Below are positions 8,625-16,469 of a stretch of DNA of 35,600 nucleotides, piece by piece. The notes beneath the pieces were generated by a model. The model made no database searches, was not told where the DNA came from, and saw only the letters and a list, made by a program, of their open reading frames with translations. Origin of the DNA: an archaeon (GTDB lineage: Archaea; B1Sed10-29; JAJRYS01). A program made the position numbers and the translations under genes. The stretch covers positions 1 to 35,600 of the forward strand of contig JAJRYS010000012.1 of the NCBI GenBank assembly GCA_024275665.1. The letters run 5' to 3'. Within the stretch, counting starts at the first letter, position 1, and each line of letters begins with the position of its first letter.

Positions 8625-8790
8625 TTGAGCTACGGTGGCATAGATTGAGCTATTTTTACGAATAGGTTAATGTTTTTTTATTTAATTTAATATTTTAAGG
8701 CTTTTCTTGTTAGTGCTTTGCTTGGTTGAAACTTGTTAAACAATACAAATATATATCATAAAGAATACAAACGTATTAAAGGTGTTGGTA

Positions 8791-9084
8791 ATGGGAGTCA
8801 TGGTGACAACTGTAAGAATACCAGTAAAGCTAAAAGAATATGCTGACAAACTCGTGGAAGAAGGTTATTATAAGAACTTCTCAGACTTAGTAATATCTGG
8901 TTTGAGAAGAGAAGTATTTGAGAATAACATGACGCTTGCTGTTAAGAAAGCAAGAGAAGCTAAGAAAGCAGTATGGGAAGAAGCACTTAAAAAAGCAAGA
9001 GGGGATCCTGACAAAGCTATTAAGATAATGCAAAAAGAAGCAGAAAAATTATACGCAAGCGATCCTTCATTCTGGTCATTATAA
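8791..9084 (+). CDS. Ribbon-helix-helix DNA-binding protein (putative antitoxin)
   Basis: VTTVRIPVKLKEYADKLVEEGYYKNFSDLVISGLRREV RHH pattern; ORF track start 8782 is a GTG upstream. Confidence 0.7.
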   Translation: MGVMVTTVRIPVKLKEYADKLVEEGYYKNFSDLVISGLRREVFENNMTLAVKKAREAKKAVWEEALKKARGDPDKAIKIMQKEAEKLYASDPSFWSL

Positions 9085-9489
9085 AACTTCCTCTGGCTTG
9101 TAAACTCTTATCCCGTAGACTCTTCCAATTTCAAACCAGTGTTTATCATAACTAATAGGAATAGCTTTCAATTTTTTAGCAATTAATACGTGCAAACAAT
9201 CATTAAAACCAACCCCAAGCCACTCGTTTTGCTTTAAAGCAACTTGCCTGTCTTCTTCAGTAATCCTAACTCCCTTGCACATTCCTTTCAAATATAATGC
9301 ATTTTTCAAATCTTCATACTCTTCCAACAATCCTTTATTCTTAAGCTCTGCCCAGTGCCTGTCCGTGACTATCACTAATGCTTTTTCTTTTATTATCCTC
9401 TCAAAAAGCCTGACTGTTTCTTCGTGTTTTTCATCATTCTCGTCAAAGTAAGAAATCCACACGCAAGAATCCAAGTAATATTTTTTCAT
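9079..9489 (-). CDS. PIN-domain protein (VapC-like)
   Basis: KYYLDSCVWISYFDEND ... GVGFNDCLHVLIAKKLKAIPISYDKHWFEI: PIN acidic residues; converges on the RHH gene with overlapping stops. Confidence 0.72.
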   Translation of the reverse strand: MKKYYLDSCVWISYFDENDEKHEETVRLFERIIKEKALVIVTDRHWAELKNKGLLEEYEDLKNALYLKGMCKGVRITEEDRQVALKQNEWLGVGFNDCLHVLIAKKLKAIPISYDKHWFEIGRVYGIRVYKPEEVL

Positions 9490-9569
9490 TAAATAGTTAG
9501 CTGTCAGATTTTTATAAAAACATCCTAGAACTAGCTCATGGTTTTAACAAGTGTAAACCAGTAAAAAAC

Positions 9570-9923
9570 TCAGCACGTCACGTGAATGACTGCTATCGTC
9601 TTCTTCTGGTTGCATAAGTCGTTGTATTTTTCAATAGCCTGCGGCGTAGGAAGTGATATTATTTGTATTCCTTTCTCTCTTGCAAGAACTTCAGCGTCAC
9701 TGCTCACCCTCGCTACTCCGTCCTGCCCAGTACCAAATACTACTACTTCAACGTCATCAGACAAGTACTTCTCCAGTTCTTCCCTGCTCAGCAAGTGATG
9801 GCTTCCAACACTCTCACGCCTGCGTGGTTTATTGTCCAAGCCAACCCACACGTCGTGGTCGTACTCCACGTTGTCAAACCACACCCTGCCGAAGCTCGTC
9901 TTCTGAAACATTCCAAGACTCAC
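9570..9923 (-). CDS. Mth938/DUF498-like domain protein
   Basis: VVVFGTGQDGVARVSSDAEVLAREKGIQIISLPTPQAIEKYNDL...VIHVTC resembles Mth938-like domain. Confidence 0.7.
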   Translation of the reverse strand: MSLGMFQKTSFGRVWFDNVEYDHDVWVGLDNKPRRRESVGSHHLLSREELEKYLSDDVEVVVFGTGQDGVARVSSDAEVLAREKGIQIISLPTPQAIEKYNDLCNQKKTIAVIHVTC

Positions 9924-10228
9924 CTTGAGTACAGTGTTCTGGAACCAACATACCTCACGTAAGTCTCGCTGGGAGTTGACACTACTATGAGTTCAGGGTT
10001 TCTCTTCAACTCGTTCAAATCGTAGTCAGACGCGTGAGACCTCTCCCTGCCAGGGTCAGCGATGTTAATAATCTCTGCTATTTCCTCAAGGCTGAGAGCG
10101 AGTCCTTTCAACTCCTTCGTGACTGCTATTACTTCAGCAGTCTTCGTTGGCTTCGGCGCTTCCTTGATCTTGTCAAGCACTCTTGGAGTCAGCTTGTCAG
10201 ACACTATTCTCCTTAACTCTATCATCAA
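9920..10228 (-). CDS. Conserved hypothetical small protein
   Basis: Overlaps start of the Mth938-like gene by 4 nt; operon-like coding. Confidence 0.55.
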   Translation of the reverse strand: MMIELRRIVSDKLTPRVLDKIKEAPKPTKTAEVIAVTKELKGLALSLEEIAEIINIADPGRERSHASDYDLNELKRNPELIVVSTPSETYVRYVGSRTLYSR

Positions 10229-10258
10229 ACCACCCGACCTCTCCTTAATATAAACGCC

Positions 10259-10720
10259 TTGGTTGTTAATAAAAATATGCTTGAACTCTTAAAAATAATC
10301 ATAATAACACTCATTCCAGGAATAGAGTTAAGAGGATCCATCCCAGCAGGCATTGCAATGGGCGTTGACCCCCTGCTGGTGTTCTCCACAGCACTCTTAG
10401 CGAACATTGCAGTAATTCCCTTTGCGTTCTTAGGGCTTGACTTGTTCTACGAGCTCTTATCCAAAAACAAGCTCGTTAAGAAGTACGTTGAAAGAACACG
10501 CAGGAAAGCCACTCCACGCGTGCAGAAATACGGCTTGCTTGGCTTGCTGTTATTCGTAGCAGTCCCACTTCCAGGCACAGGAGCCTACACAGGAGTAATA
10601 GCAGCATGGCTATTCGGATTCGACAGGAAAAAATCAACAACAGTAATAAGCCTGGGAGTAATCACAGCAGGCTTGCTAGTGCTAGCAGCGAGTGTCGGTG
10701 CTGTAATGTTTGTGAGGTGA
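10259..10720 (+). CDS. Small multi-drug export-like membrane protein (COG2426 type)
   Basis: IPGIELRGSIPAGIAMGVDPLLVF ... PLPGTGAYTGVIAAWLFG motif pattern. Confidence 0.75.
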   Translation: MVVNKNMLELLKIIIITLIPGIELRGSIPAGIAMGVDPLLVFSTALLANIAVIPFAFLGLDLFYELLSKNKLVKKYVERTRRKATPRVQKYGLLGLLLFVAVPLPGTGAYTGVIAAWLFGFDRKKSTTVISLGVITAGLLVLAASVGAVMFVR

Positions 10721-10724
10721 ATGC

Positions 10725-11249
10725 ATGCATGTCGTGAATGTTGAGATAAAAGCAAGATTGGGTGATGAGGAGAAAGTCAGGCGTGTTCTTGCAGAGAAGA
10801 AGGCTTTTTTCAAGGGCAAAGATCACCAGGTTGACACTTATTTCAAGATTAACAATGGGAGGTTGAAGCTCAGGCAGGGGAATATTGAAAACAAACTTGT
10901 CTACTATGATCGTAGGAATGAGAAAGGACCCAAGCAGTCAGATGTCCTGTTATTCGAAGTTGGGAAGGATTCTGATTCTTTGAAAAAAGCATTATCAAAA
11001 GCATTAGGAGTGTTAGTGGTGGTTGATAAGATGAGGGAAATTTATTTCGTTGGTAATGTTAAAATTCACATTGATGAAGTCAAAGGACTTGGTTCTTTTG
11101 TTGAAATAGAAGCAATAGACGAGAATGGTAGTATTGGTGTTGAAGAGCTAAGAAAACAATGCGAAGAATTCATGAAACTCTTTGGGATAAGGGAAGAAGA
11201 CCTTGTTCCAATTTCTTACAGCGATTTATTACTGAAGAAAAAAGAATAA
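10725..11249 (+). CDS. CYTH-domain protein (CyaB/ThTPase-like)
   Basis: VNVEIKARL...HQVDTYF...GRLKLRQG...LVYYDR...IHIDEVKGLGSFVEIEA: CYTH EXEXK and downstream motifs. Confidence 0.82.
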   Translation: MHVVNVEIKARLGDEEKVRRVLAEKKAFFKGKDHQVDTYFKINNGRLKLRQGNIENKLVYYDRRNEKGPKQSDVLLFEVGKDSDSLKKALSKALGVLVVVDKMREIYFVGNVKIHIDEVKGLGSFVEIEAIDENGSIGVEELRKQCEEFMKLFGIREEDLVPISYSDLLLKKKE

Positions 11250-11256
11250 AAATTCT

Positions 11257-11430
11257 TCACGCAATAGCATTTAGAAGCAGTTCTATGACTATGAAAGCAA
11301 TCGCGACTCCTACTACTACCATTGGAGAAATCTTAGGACCTCCTCCGCTCACGTCAAAGAAACGCATTATACCAGCGCCGCTCATCGGCGTCTGAATCGG
11401 GTTTTCTTTTATTCCCTTCACGAAAAACAC
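11257..11430 (-). CDS. Preprotein translocase Sec61-beta subunit (SecG-type)
   Basis: Hidden short ORF not in the supplied track: (V/M)FFVKGIKENPIQTPMSGAGIMRFFDVSGGGPKISPMVVVGVAIAFIVIELLLNAIA*. Archaeal Sec61-beta pattern (SxAGxMRFF..GxKISP + single TM). GTG start, 11430 or 11421. Confidence 0.83.
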   Translation of the reverse strand: MFFVKGIKENPIQTPMSGAGIMRFFDVSGGGPKISPMVVVGVAIAFIVIELLLNAIA

Positions 11431-11556
11431 CACCTAAATCTCTTGTCTTTGTTTTTGACAGCAAGGGTTTTTAATTGTTTTTGAATTCCAGGTTTTTTAA
11501 ATAAGTAAGTTTATTAAAAGTAATTGCTGAAGGGTTTTGTAAGGGAGTTTTTGTTC

Positions 11557-12033
11557 ATGAAGAGAGGTAGGAAAGCGCAGAGGAGGAGTAATCTTGGCAG
11601 GAGGCTGAGGGAGTCTCCTGTTTCTCGTAATCCTGTTACTGTTATTGAAGAAGCACGTAAGGAGATTAACCAGCTGCGCAAGCAATATGGTGTTAATCCT
11701 CCTCTTGGAGTGCAGCAGAAGATAAGAGCATTGAAACAAGTTATAAGAGAGCAGGAAGAGAAAAAGGAGGAGGCAGTTGGAAGAGTTGTTGAGGAGCCTA
11801 AAGGCCCGTTAGTGAGGATACGTGCTGTAAGGGGAAGGATTAGGAAGAAGTTGGAGAGTGATTTGAAGTACAAGACTCATGAAGTGTTTGGTTTGAAGAG
11901 GCAGGAATGGGTTTCGCTTCCTTTGGAAAAAAGAAGGGAGTTGAGGAAAGCGGGAATGGATTATGCTAAGGGAAGGATTACCAAGGAAGAATTCGAGGAA
12001 AAAACGAAAGAAATCTTGTCAGGAAAAGAATAA
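11557..12033 (+). CDS. Basic Arg/Lys-rich hypothetical protein
   Basis: MKRGRKAQRRSNLGRRLRE..., likely ATG at 11557 inside the ORF. Confidence 0.55.
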   Translation: MKRGRKAQRRSNLGRRLRESPVSRNPVTVIEEARKEINQLRKQYGVNPPLGVQQKIRALKQVIREQEEKKEEAVGRVVEEPKGPLVRIRAVRGRIRKKLESDLKYKTHEVFGLKRQEWVSLPLEKRRELRKAGMDYAKGRITKEEFEEKTKEILSGKE

Positions 12034-12081
12034 ACACGTTGCGCTCATTCCGTTCACTTAACTGAACGCATTGAAGACGGA

Positions 12082-12213
12082 GGAGGGAAGAGAAGAACCA
12101 AGAGGCAAAGCAAGCAGTGAAACGCTTCGCCCGACGCAGGCTTCGTTCTTCGGGTCTGCTAACAGCGATTACGCTGCTGCGCGATGAGCATGCTGTCTGC
12201 TTTTCTTCCTTCC
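12082..12213. ncRNA. Candidate structured RNA (unknown family)
   Basis: 14-bp closing stem 12082-12095/12200-12213 (GGAGGGAAGAGAAG/CTTTTCTTCCTTCC, two G.U) around a GC-richer interior with hairpins CAGCG-ATTA-CGCTG and CCCGA...TCGGG; no good ORF. Confidence 0.35.
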
Positions 12214-12295
12214 AAATCTGCAGTAATTGCTTTTAGTTCTCTTATATGCTAACACCTCACTCCCGTATCTTTTATAAAGATTGTCCTTTTAATAA

Positions 12296-13561
12296 TTGTT
12301 CATGGAGTTGGAGACTAAGAACATTGCCAACCTCACGGGGTTGGTCATTCTCGTGTTCATATTACTGTTCTTGCTTGCTAATTTTGGTTACATCAGCCCT
12401 TGCAGCATTCCAGGCTTTTCAGGAGTTTATTACGGGATAAAAGGGTATCCGAGGATTGCAATAGTTTCAGGTTCTGATGGCATGGGGGATGCTGAAAAAC
12501 TCAGGAACATTCTCATTCAGAGGAAGAATGTTTTCCCCGTCACGCTTGACGTAGAAGACTTGAAGACAGGAGGAGTGCTTGACAATTACCAAATGGTCAT
12601 AGTAGACCATGCTAAGACCATTGACACTGCTGCTTTGTACGCTTTCCGTGACTACGTGCAAAAAGGAGGGCGCTTGGTTTGGATTGGTGATGCTGGAACA
12701 GGTTTGGGAGAAAACGATTACTACTGTGAGAAAGTGGAGTTCGCTTACTTGCCTGCTACTATTTACACTAATGATGATGGTTCTTTCACTCAATGTGCTC
12801 CTGACTGGATTGTTTATTCTCCTAACGTGCCAGAGAGACTGGAGTCAGGGTTGTGTGGCAAGGACTTTGCTGACGTCGTAGTGACTTTCGTAAGAGAAAA
12901 CAAGAGCATTTACGAGTCAGCGTTTACTGGCACTACTTTCCCTTGTCCTGACGTTGACAATGCATTCCAAGTCAAAGGAGCTGACAAAATCCTATCATGC
13001 TTGTCCCTGATAGGGGATGTTAGTAGTAAGAGTGATGAGGAGATCAAGCAGGAAGTAAATGAGAAATGCACTTACAGTGCTTCCATTGCTCTTGCTCAAG
13101 GAGTAGTTATCGGAAATAATCATTGGAGGAGAGGAGCAGTAGAGACTGACACTGGCAAGAAGCTGCCTGCGTTTGACTTCGGAGCAACAGTCATAGGAGC
13201 TGACTATGTTGCAAGTGCTAAGGCTGAGTTGTTCTTAAAGCCTGTTGACCCTGACCATCCGCTGGTAAAGGGTTACGAAGTTGGAAGTGATGTTGGCAAG
13301 TACTTCGGAAGCACTAACTTTTCAATAGTAAGCACTCTTGGTTATGAGATGAGGTCAAAAGCAGTCATGAACGCTCAGATAGGAGGTAAGACTTACCCAG
13401 CGATGATAGTTTCAAGCCCTGTAGGTCCTTTGCTTGCGAAGACCGGCTTGGTGACATATTATGCTTTCCCTCTAGAGGACTTGATTTACGAGGATGAGAA
13501 TGGGGATTACAAGGGAGCTGTTAACTTGGTTGACAACCTCGTGGATTACTTGATATGCTGA
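12296..13561 (+). CDS. N-terminally membrane-anchored GATase1/flavodoxin-like (Rossmann) protein, paralogue 1
   Basis: N-terminal TM then PRIAIVSGSDGMGDAEKLRNIL...YQMVIVDHAKTID...FRDYVQKGGRLVWIGDAG. Confidence 0.7.
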   Translation: MFMELETKNIANLTGLVILVFILLFLLANFGYISPCSIPGFSGVYYGIKGYPRIAIVSGSDGMGDAEKLRNILIQRKNVFPVTLDVEDLKTGGVLDNYQMVIVDHAKTIDTAALYAFRDYVQKGGRLVWIGDAGTGLGENDYYCEKVEFAYLPATIYTNDDGSFTQCAPDWIVYSPNVPERLESGLCGKDFADVVVTFVRENKSIYESAFTGTTFPCPDVDNAFQVKGADKILSCLSLIGDVSSKSDEEIKQEVNEKCTYSASIALAQGVVIGNNHWRRGAVETDTGKKLPAFDFGATVIGADYVASAKAELFLKPVDPDHPLVKGYEVGSDVGKYFGSTNFSIVSTLGYEMRSKAVMNAQIGGKTYPAMIVSSPVGPLLAKTGLVTYYAFPLEDLIYEDENGDYKGAVNLVDNLVDYLIC

Positions 13562-13612
13562 AAAGGAGTATTAATAAATGAGAAAGTATCATAATAAGAT
13601 ATTGTAAGAGGT

Positions 13613-14461
13613 GTGTGCGGCATGCAGGATTATTCATACTACGAATATGAGGAAGGTTGGAAGAAGAAATTTGAAGCAACAATCCCAATACTGTTACTGG
13701 TTTTAGTATTGCTAATCTTGGCTTGGAAGATGCAGTGGCTCTGTGGTTTGCCTGTTGTTGGAGGTGTTTGCGGTTCTCCAGTAGTGAACATCCTACTAGT
13801 TGGAGACGATCCTGATATTGCAAGAGCGCTTGACGAGATTAAAATTGGAATGCCTTTGAATTATGAGATCTTTGACACTAAGGACATTGAAAACCTGCGT
13901 GACGCTTCTTACTTGAACAATTATGATATTATCATTCTCACTGAGAAGATCGATCCTAATGACCCTACCATGATGCCTTCTTTGTTCAGAGAGTACTTGT
14001 CACAGCGCCTTGCTAACAACGGAAAACTAATACTATACGGGGTTGCTGGAAGTAGGGTTCCAGGAGAGCCTTCTGCTAATGGTTGGAAGCAAGCAAGCAT
14101 GGACAAGTATGTTCCAGTAACTTGCACTACTGGCTTGTGCGGAGCTGATTCAAAGGATGTGAGAGCTTCTTCGTTAGTGTCTTTGAAGGTCACTGATATA
14201 AATCACCCAATGGTCAAGGAGTTTGGAATGACTGCTCAGTTCACCCCTGGAGCAAGCTTGGAGTTTGCAGTGGTGAATGTTGATGAAGGAAAGGCTATTG
14301 CTAACATTGAAGTTAGTACTGAAGCACAGACTCTGGCATACCCTGGAGTAGTTGTGTCTTCTCATGGTTTGACTGGGAGAACTGTTTACTTCGCTTATCA
14401 CCCAAGCAGGACTCCTACCATCTTCAAGAATGCTATTAAATACTTAATGAACAGCATGTGA
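13613..14461 (+). CDS. Membrane-anchored Rossmann-like protein, paralogue 2
   Basis: TM near N-terminus then VVNILLVGDDPDIARAL...YDIIILTEKID...LRLANNGKLILYG-type pattern; likely ATG at 13622. Confidence 0.68.
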   Translation: MCGMQDYSYYEYEEGWKKKFEATIPILLLVLVLLILAWKMQWLCGLPVVGGVCGSPVVNILLVGDDPDIARALDEIKIGMPLNYEIFDTKDIENLRDASYLNNYDIIILTEKIDPNDPTMMPSLFREYLSQRLANNGKLILYGVAGSRVPGEPSANGWKQASMDKYVPVTCTTGLCGADSKDVRASSLVSLKVTDINHPMVKEFGMTAQFTPGASLEFAVVNVDEGKAIANIEVSTEAQTLAYPGVVVSSHGLTGRTVYFAYHPSRTPTIFKNAIKYLMNSM

Positions 14462-14491
14462 TTTGGAATGGAGTTTAGGAGATGATGAATA

Positions 14492-15373
14492 ATGGTGGAT
14501 TTGCCTTATTACTATGAGGAAGGACCTAAAAGGTATTTGGAGAGCTTGATTCCAATAATAATATTAGTACTGATAGCAGTGGTTCTTGTTGGAAAGACTA
14601 CTACTTTATTCTGTTCTGTTCCAGTGCTTGGAAGCGTTTTTTGCGGCGGCCAGTACATTAACATTGCAGTGATAGGAGACTTCCAATACGGAGATACTCT
14701 TGTAAAAGCACCTGAATTAAAGGCATTGCTTGACGGCGACTTGGGAAGAGCTTGCAACATGCAGTACCAGACTTTCACTCCTGATGACTTGCAATATGTG
14801 AAAGACAGTTTGATAAAAGACTTCGACCTCGTTGTGTTGGTTGGTGAGAGAAACTACACCAGGCCTGTGAGGGAAGCTGTAGAGTCTTACTTGCAGTCAG
14901 GTGGGAAGGTTATAATAATAGGGGATGCTGCTACTAAGGACCCTGATGATTTTGCTTACCTTGGATGGGGTCATATTGAAGTACCAATACAGTTAAGACC
15001 TAATGTTGACAAGACTGACAATGGAGTTCCTTACGTAGAATTAGCGGGCACACAGTTAAGAGTGGTTGACTTAAACAATCCAATAGTAGTAGGGTATGGT
15101 TTGAAGGTTAACTTAACTGAGTTGTCTAACAAGCCTTCTTGCAGTGCTGACAAGCTTACAATGATTGACGTTAATCCTACGAGCGGAGGAACTATTCTCA
15201 TTGCTTCTGGCATCGAGGACGGCAGGAAGAAAACAGTCCCAGCAGTAGTGGAGAGCAATTCATTGCTAGGGGGCAAGGTGTATTACTTCTCTTTCGACCC
15301 TGGATGCATGCCTAACATGTGGATTTCCACAGTGCAGGAAATAACAGGTAAGAAGGCTTGCCAGTCTTGGTAA
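14492..15373 (+). CDS. Membrane-anchored Rossmann-like protein, paralogue 3
   Basis: Same layout: YYYEEGPKRYLESLIPIIILVLIAVVLVGK TM; INIAVIGDFQ...FDLVVLVGERN...VESYLQSGGKVIIIGDAAT. Confidence 0.7.
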   Translation: MVDLPYYYEEGPKRYLESLIPIIILVLIAVVLVGKTTTLFCSVPVLGSVFCGGQYINIAVIGDFQYGDTLVKAPELKALLDGDLGRACNMQYQTFTPDDLQYVKDSLIKDFDLVVLVGERNYTRPVREAVESYLQSGGKVIIIGDAATKDPDDFAYLGWGHIEVPIQLRPNVDKTDNGVPYVELAGTQLRVVDLNNPIVVGYGLKVNLTELSNKPSCSADKLTMIDVNPTSGGTILIASGIEDGRKKTVPAVVESNSLLGGKVYYFSFDPGCMPNMWISTVQEITGKKACQSW

Positions 15374-15439
15374 ACTTTTTTCTTCCTTTTTTTATTATTT
15401 TGTTCAAGGATTGAAACAACCATTATTCTAACTTATAAT

Positions 15440-16372
15440 CTACAAGTTGTGTGCTTCTAACACTTTCACGTCATCAGTTTTTCCATCACCGTCTTTGTCA
15501 AGTCCTCTTATCACGCAGTAGAAGTCTTTTCCTTGCTCGTATTTCCTTAGTACTTTGTCATGGTATTGTGTTATTGCAATGATGCTTGCTTTCGTTCCTT
15601 CATGTTTTAATCCTGATAATAAGATTACTTTTTTGCTCTTGTCCCATGGGTTTGTTATTTTTGCTATAAGACTTATGTCCTCACCATCATAATGCTTATT
15701 TGTGAAGGAAGAATGCAATTCCCATATTTTGTCCCATTCAAACTTTATTTTTAGAAAATTGTTTAACTCATTTGTGATAATGTTCGTAGCAGGCCCTCCT
15801 ATTATTATGAGGTTTCTTTTTTCCTCATGCTCTGCTTTTGCCTCTGTATCAAACTTTACAACAAACCTGTTTGGAAGAGAGCAATACTTGCCTATAAACA
15901 TTGCCAAATGCACTGCTGTGTGCCCGTCTCTTGCTGTTGTCATGTAAGGTCCGTGTTTGAAAGGAGCGCTTACTACCACAGATCCTTCAAACACTCCGTT
16001 ATTAACGAATTCTTGAAAAAACTCTCTTGCTTTGCTGTCTTCTTTTTCTTCAACCCTGCTTTTCTTTATTTCAAAACCGAAAGCATTAGAAGTAGGAGCG
16101 TAATACTTGCTTACTGCTCCTTTTTTAATTTCTTCTCTTATTACTGTAACCAATCCTGCTTTCTTAAGGTTGTTTATGTAGTAGTATACTTTTTGTTCGT
16201 GGATTCCAAGTTCTCTTGCTATTTCATTAGGGTATGTTGGTTTTTTTGCAAGAGCTTTAAGTATTCTCAAGCTGTTTTCGTTTAATAGTTTGAATGCTTT
16301 CACTGGGTTTCTCATTATTAGTATTGGTTCGGAATATTTTTTCCCATTAACGTGTCTTGTTAAGAAATACAT
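15440..16372 (-). CDS. HTH (ArsR-like) protein with C-terminal domain resembling the archaeal S-layer C-terminal fold
   Basis: SLRILKALAKKPTYPNEIARELGIHEQKVYYYINNLKKAGLV winged HTH; C-terminal RNLIIIGGPATNIITNELNNFL. Confidence 0.65.
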   Translation of the reverse strand: MYFLTRHVNGKKYSEPILIMRNPVKAFKLLNENSLRILKALAKKPTYPNEIARELGIHEQKVYYYINNLKKAGLVTVIREEIKKGAVSKYYAPTSNAFGFEIKKSRVEEKEDSKAREFFQEFVNNGVFEGSVVVSAPFKHGPYMTTARDGHTAVHLAMFIGKYCSLPNRFVVKFDTEAKAEHEEKRNLIIIGGPATNIITNELNNFLKIKFEWDKIWELHSSFTNKHYDGEDISLIAKITNPWDKSKKVILLSGLKHEGTKASIIAITQYHDKVLRKYEQGKDFYCVIRGLDKDGDGKTDDVKVLEAHNL

Positions 16373-16469
16373 GTTATTATTATCTCAAAAAAGCTTTATA
16401 AATTTTTTTATAATGGTATTAATTCTATTGTAAAAAATTTTATAAATATTGAAAAGCACACTCTACTCC

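Larger units (their letters stand above)
8378..8639 (-). tRNA. tRNA-Thr(CGT) with two introns
   Basis: Spliced model: GCCACCG TA GCTC AA^TGGCA GAGC G CCTGC CTCGTA^A GCAGG AGGTT GTGGG TTCAAGT CCCAT CTGTGGC T. One acceptor mismatch (C6/U67). Introns in the D-loop (36-37 nt) and at 37/38 (153 nt). Confidence 0.82.

Noticed and set aside
12035-12240. Possible intron-bearing tRNA, SRP RNA, RNase P RNA or C/D sRNA
   Set aside because: No T-loop GTTCRA, no SRP helix-8 motif, no RNase P CR-I, no ordered C and D boxes; kept only as unassigned structured RNA
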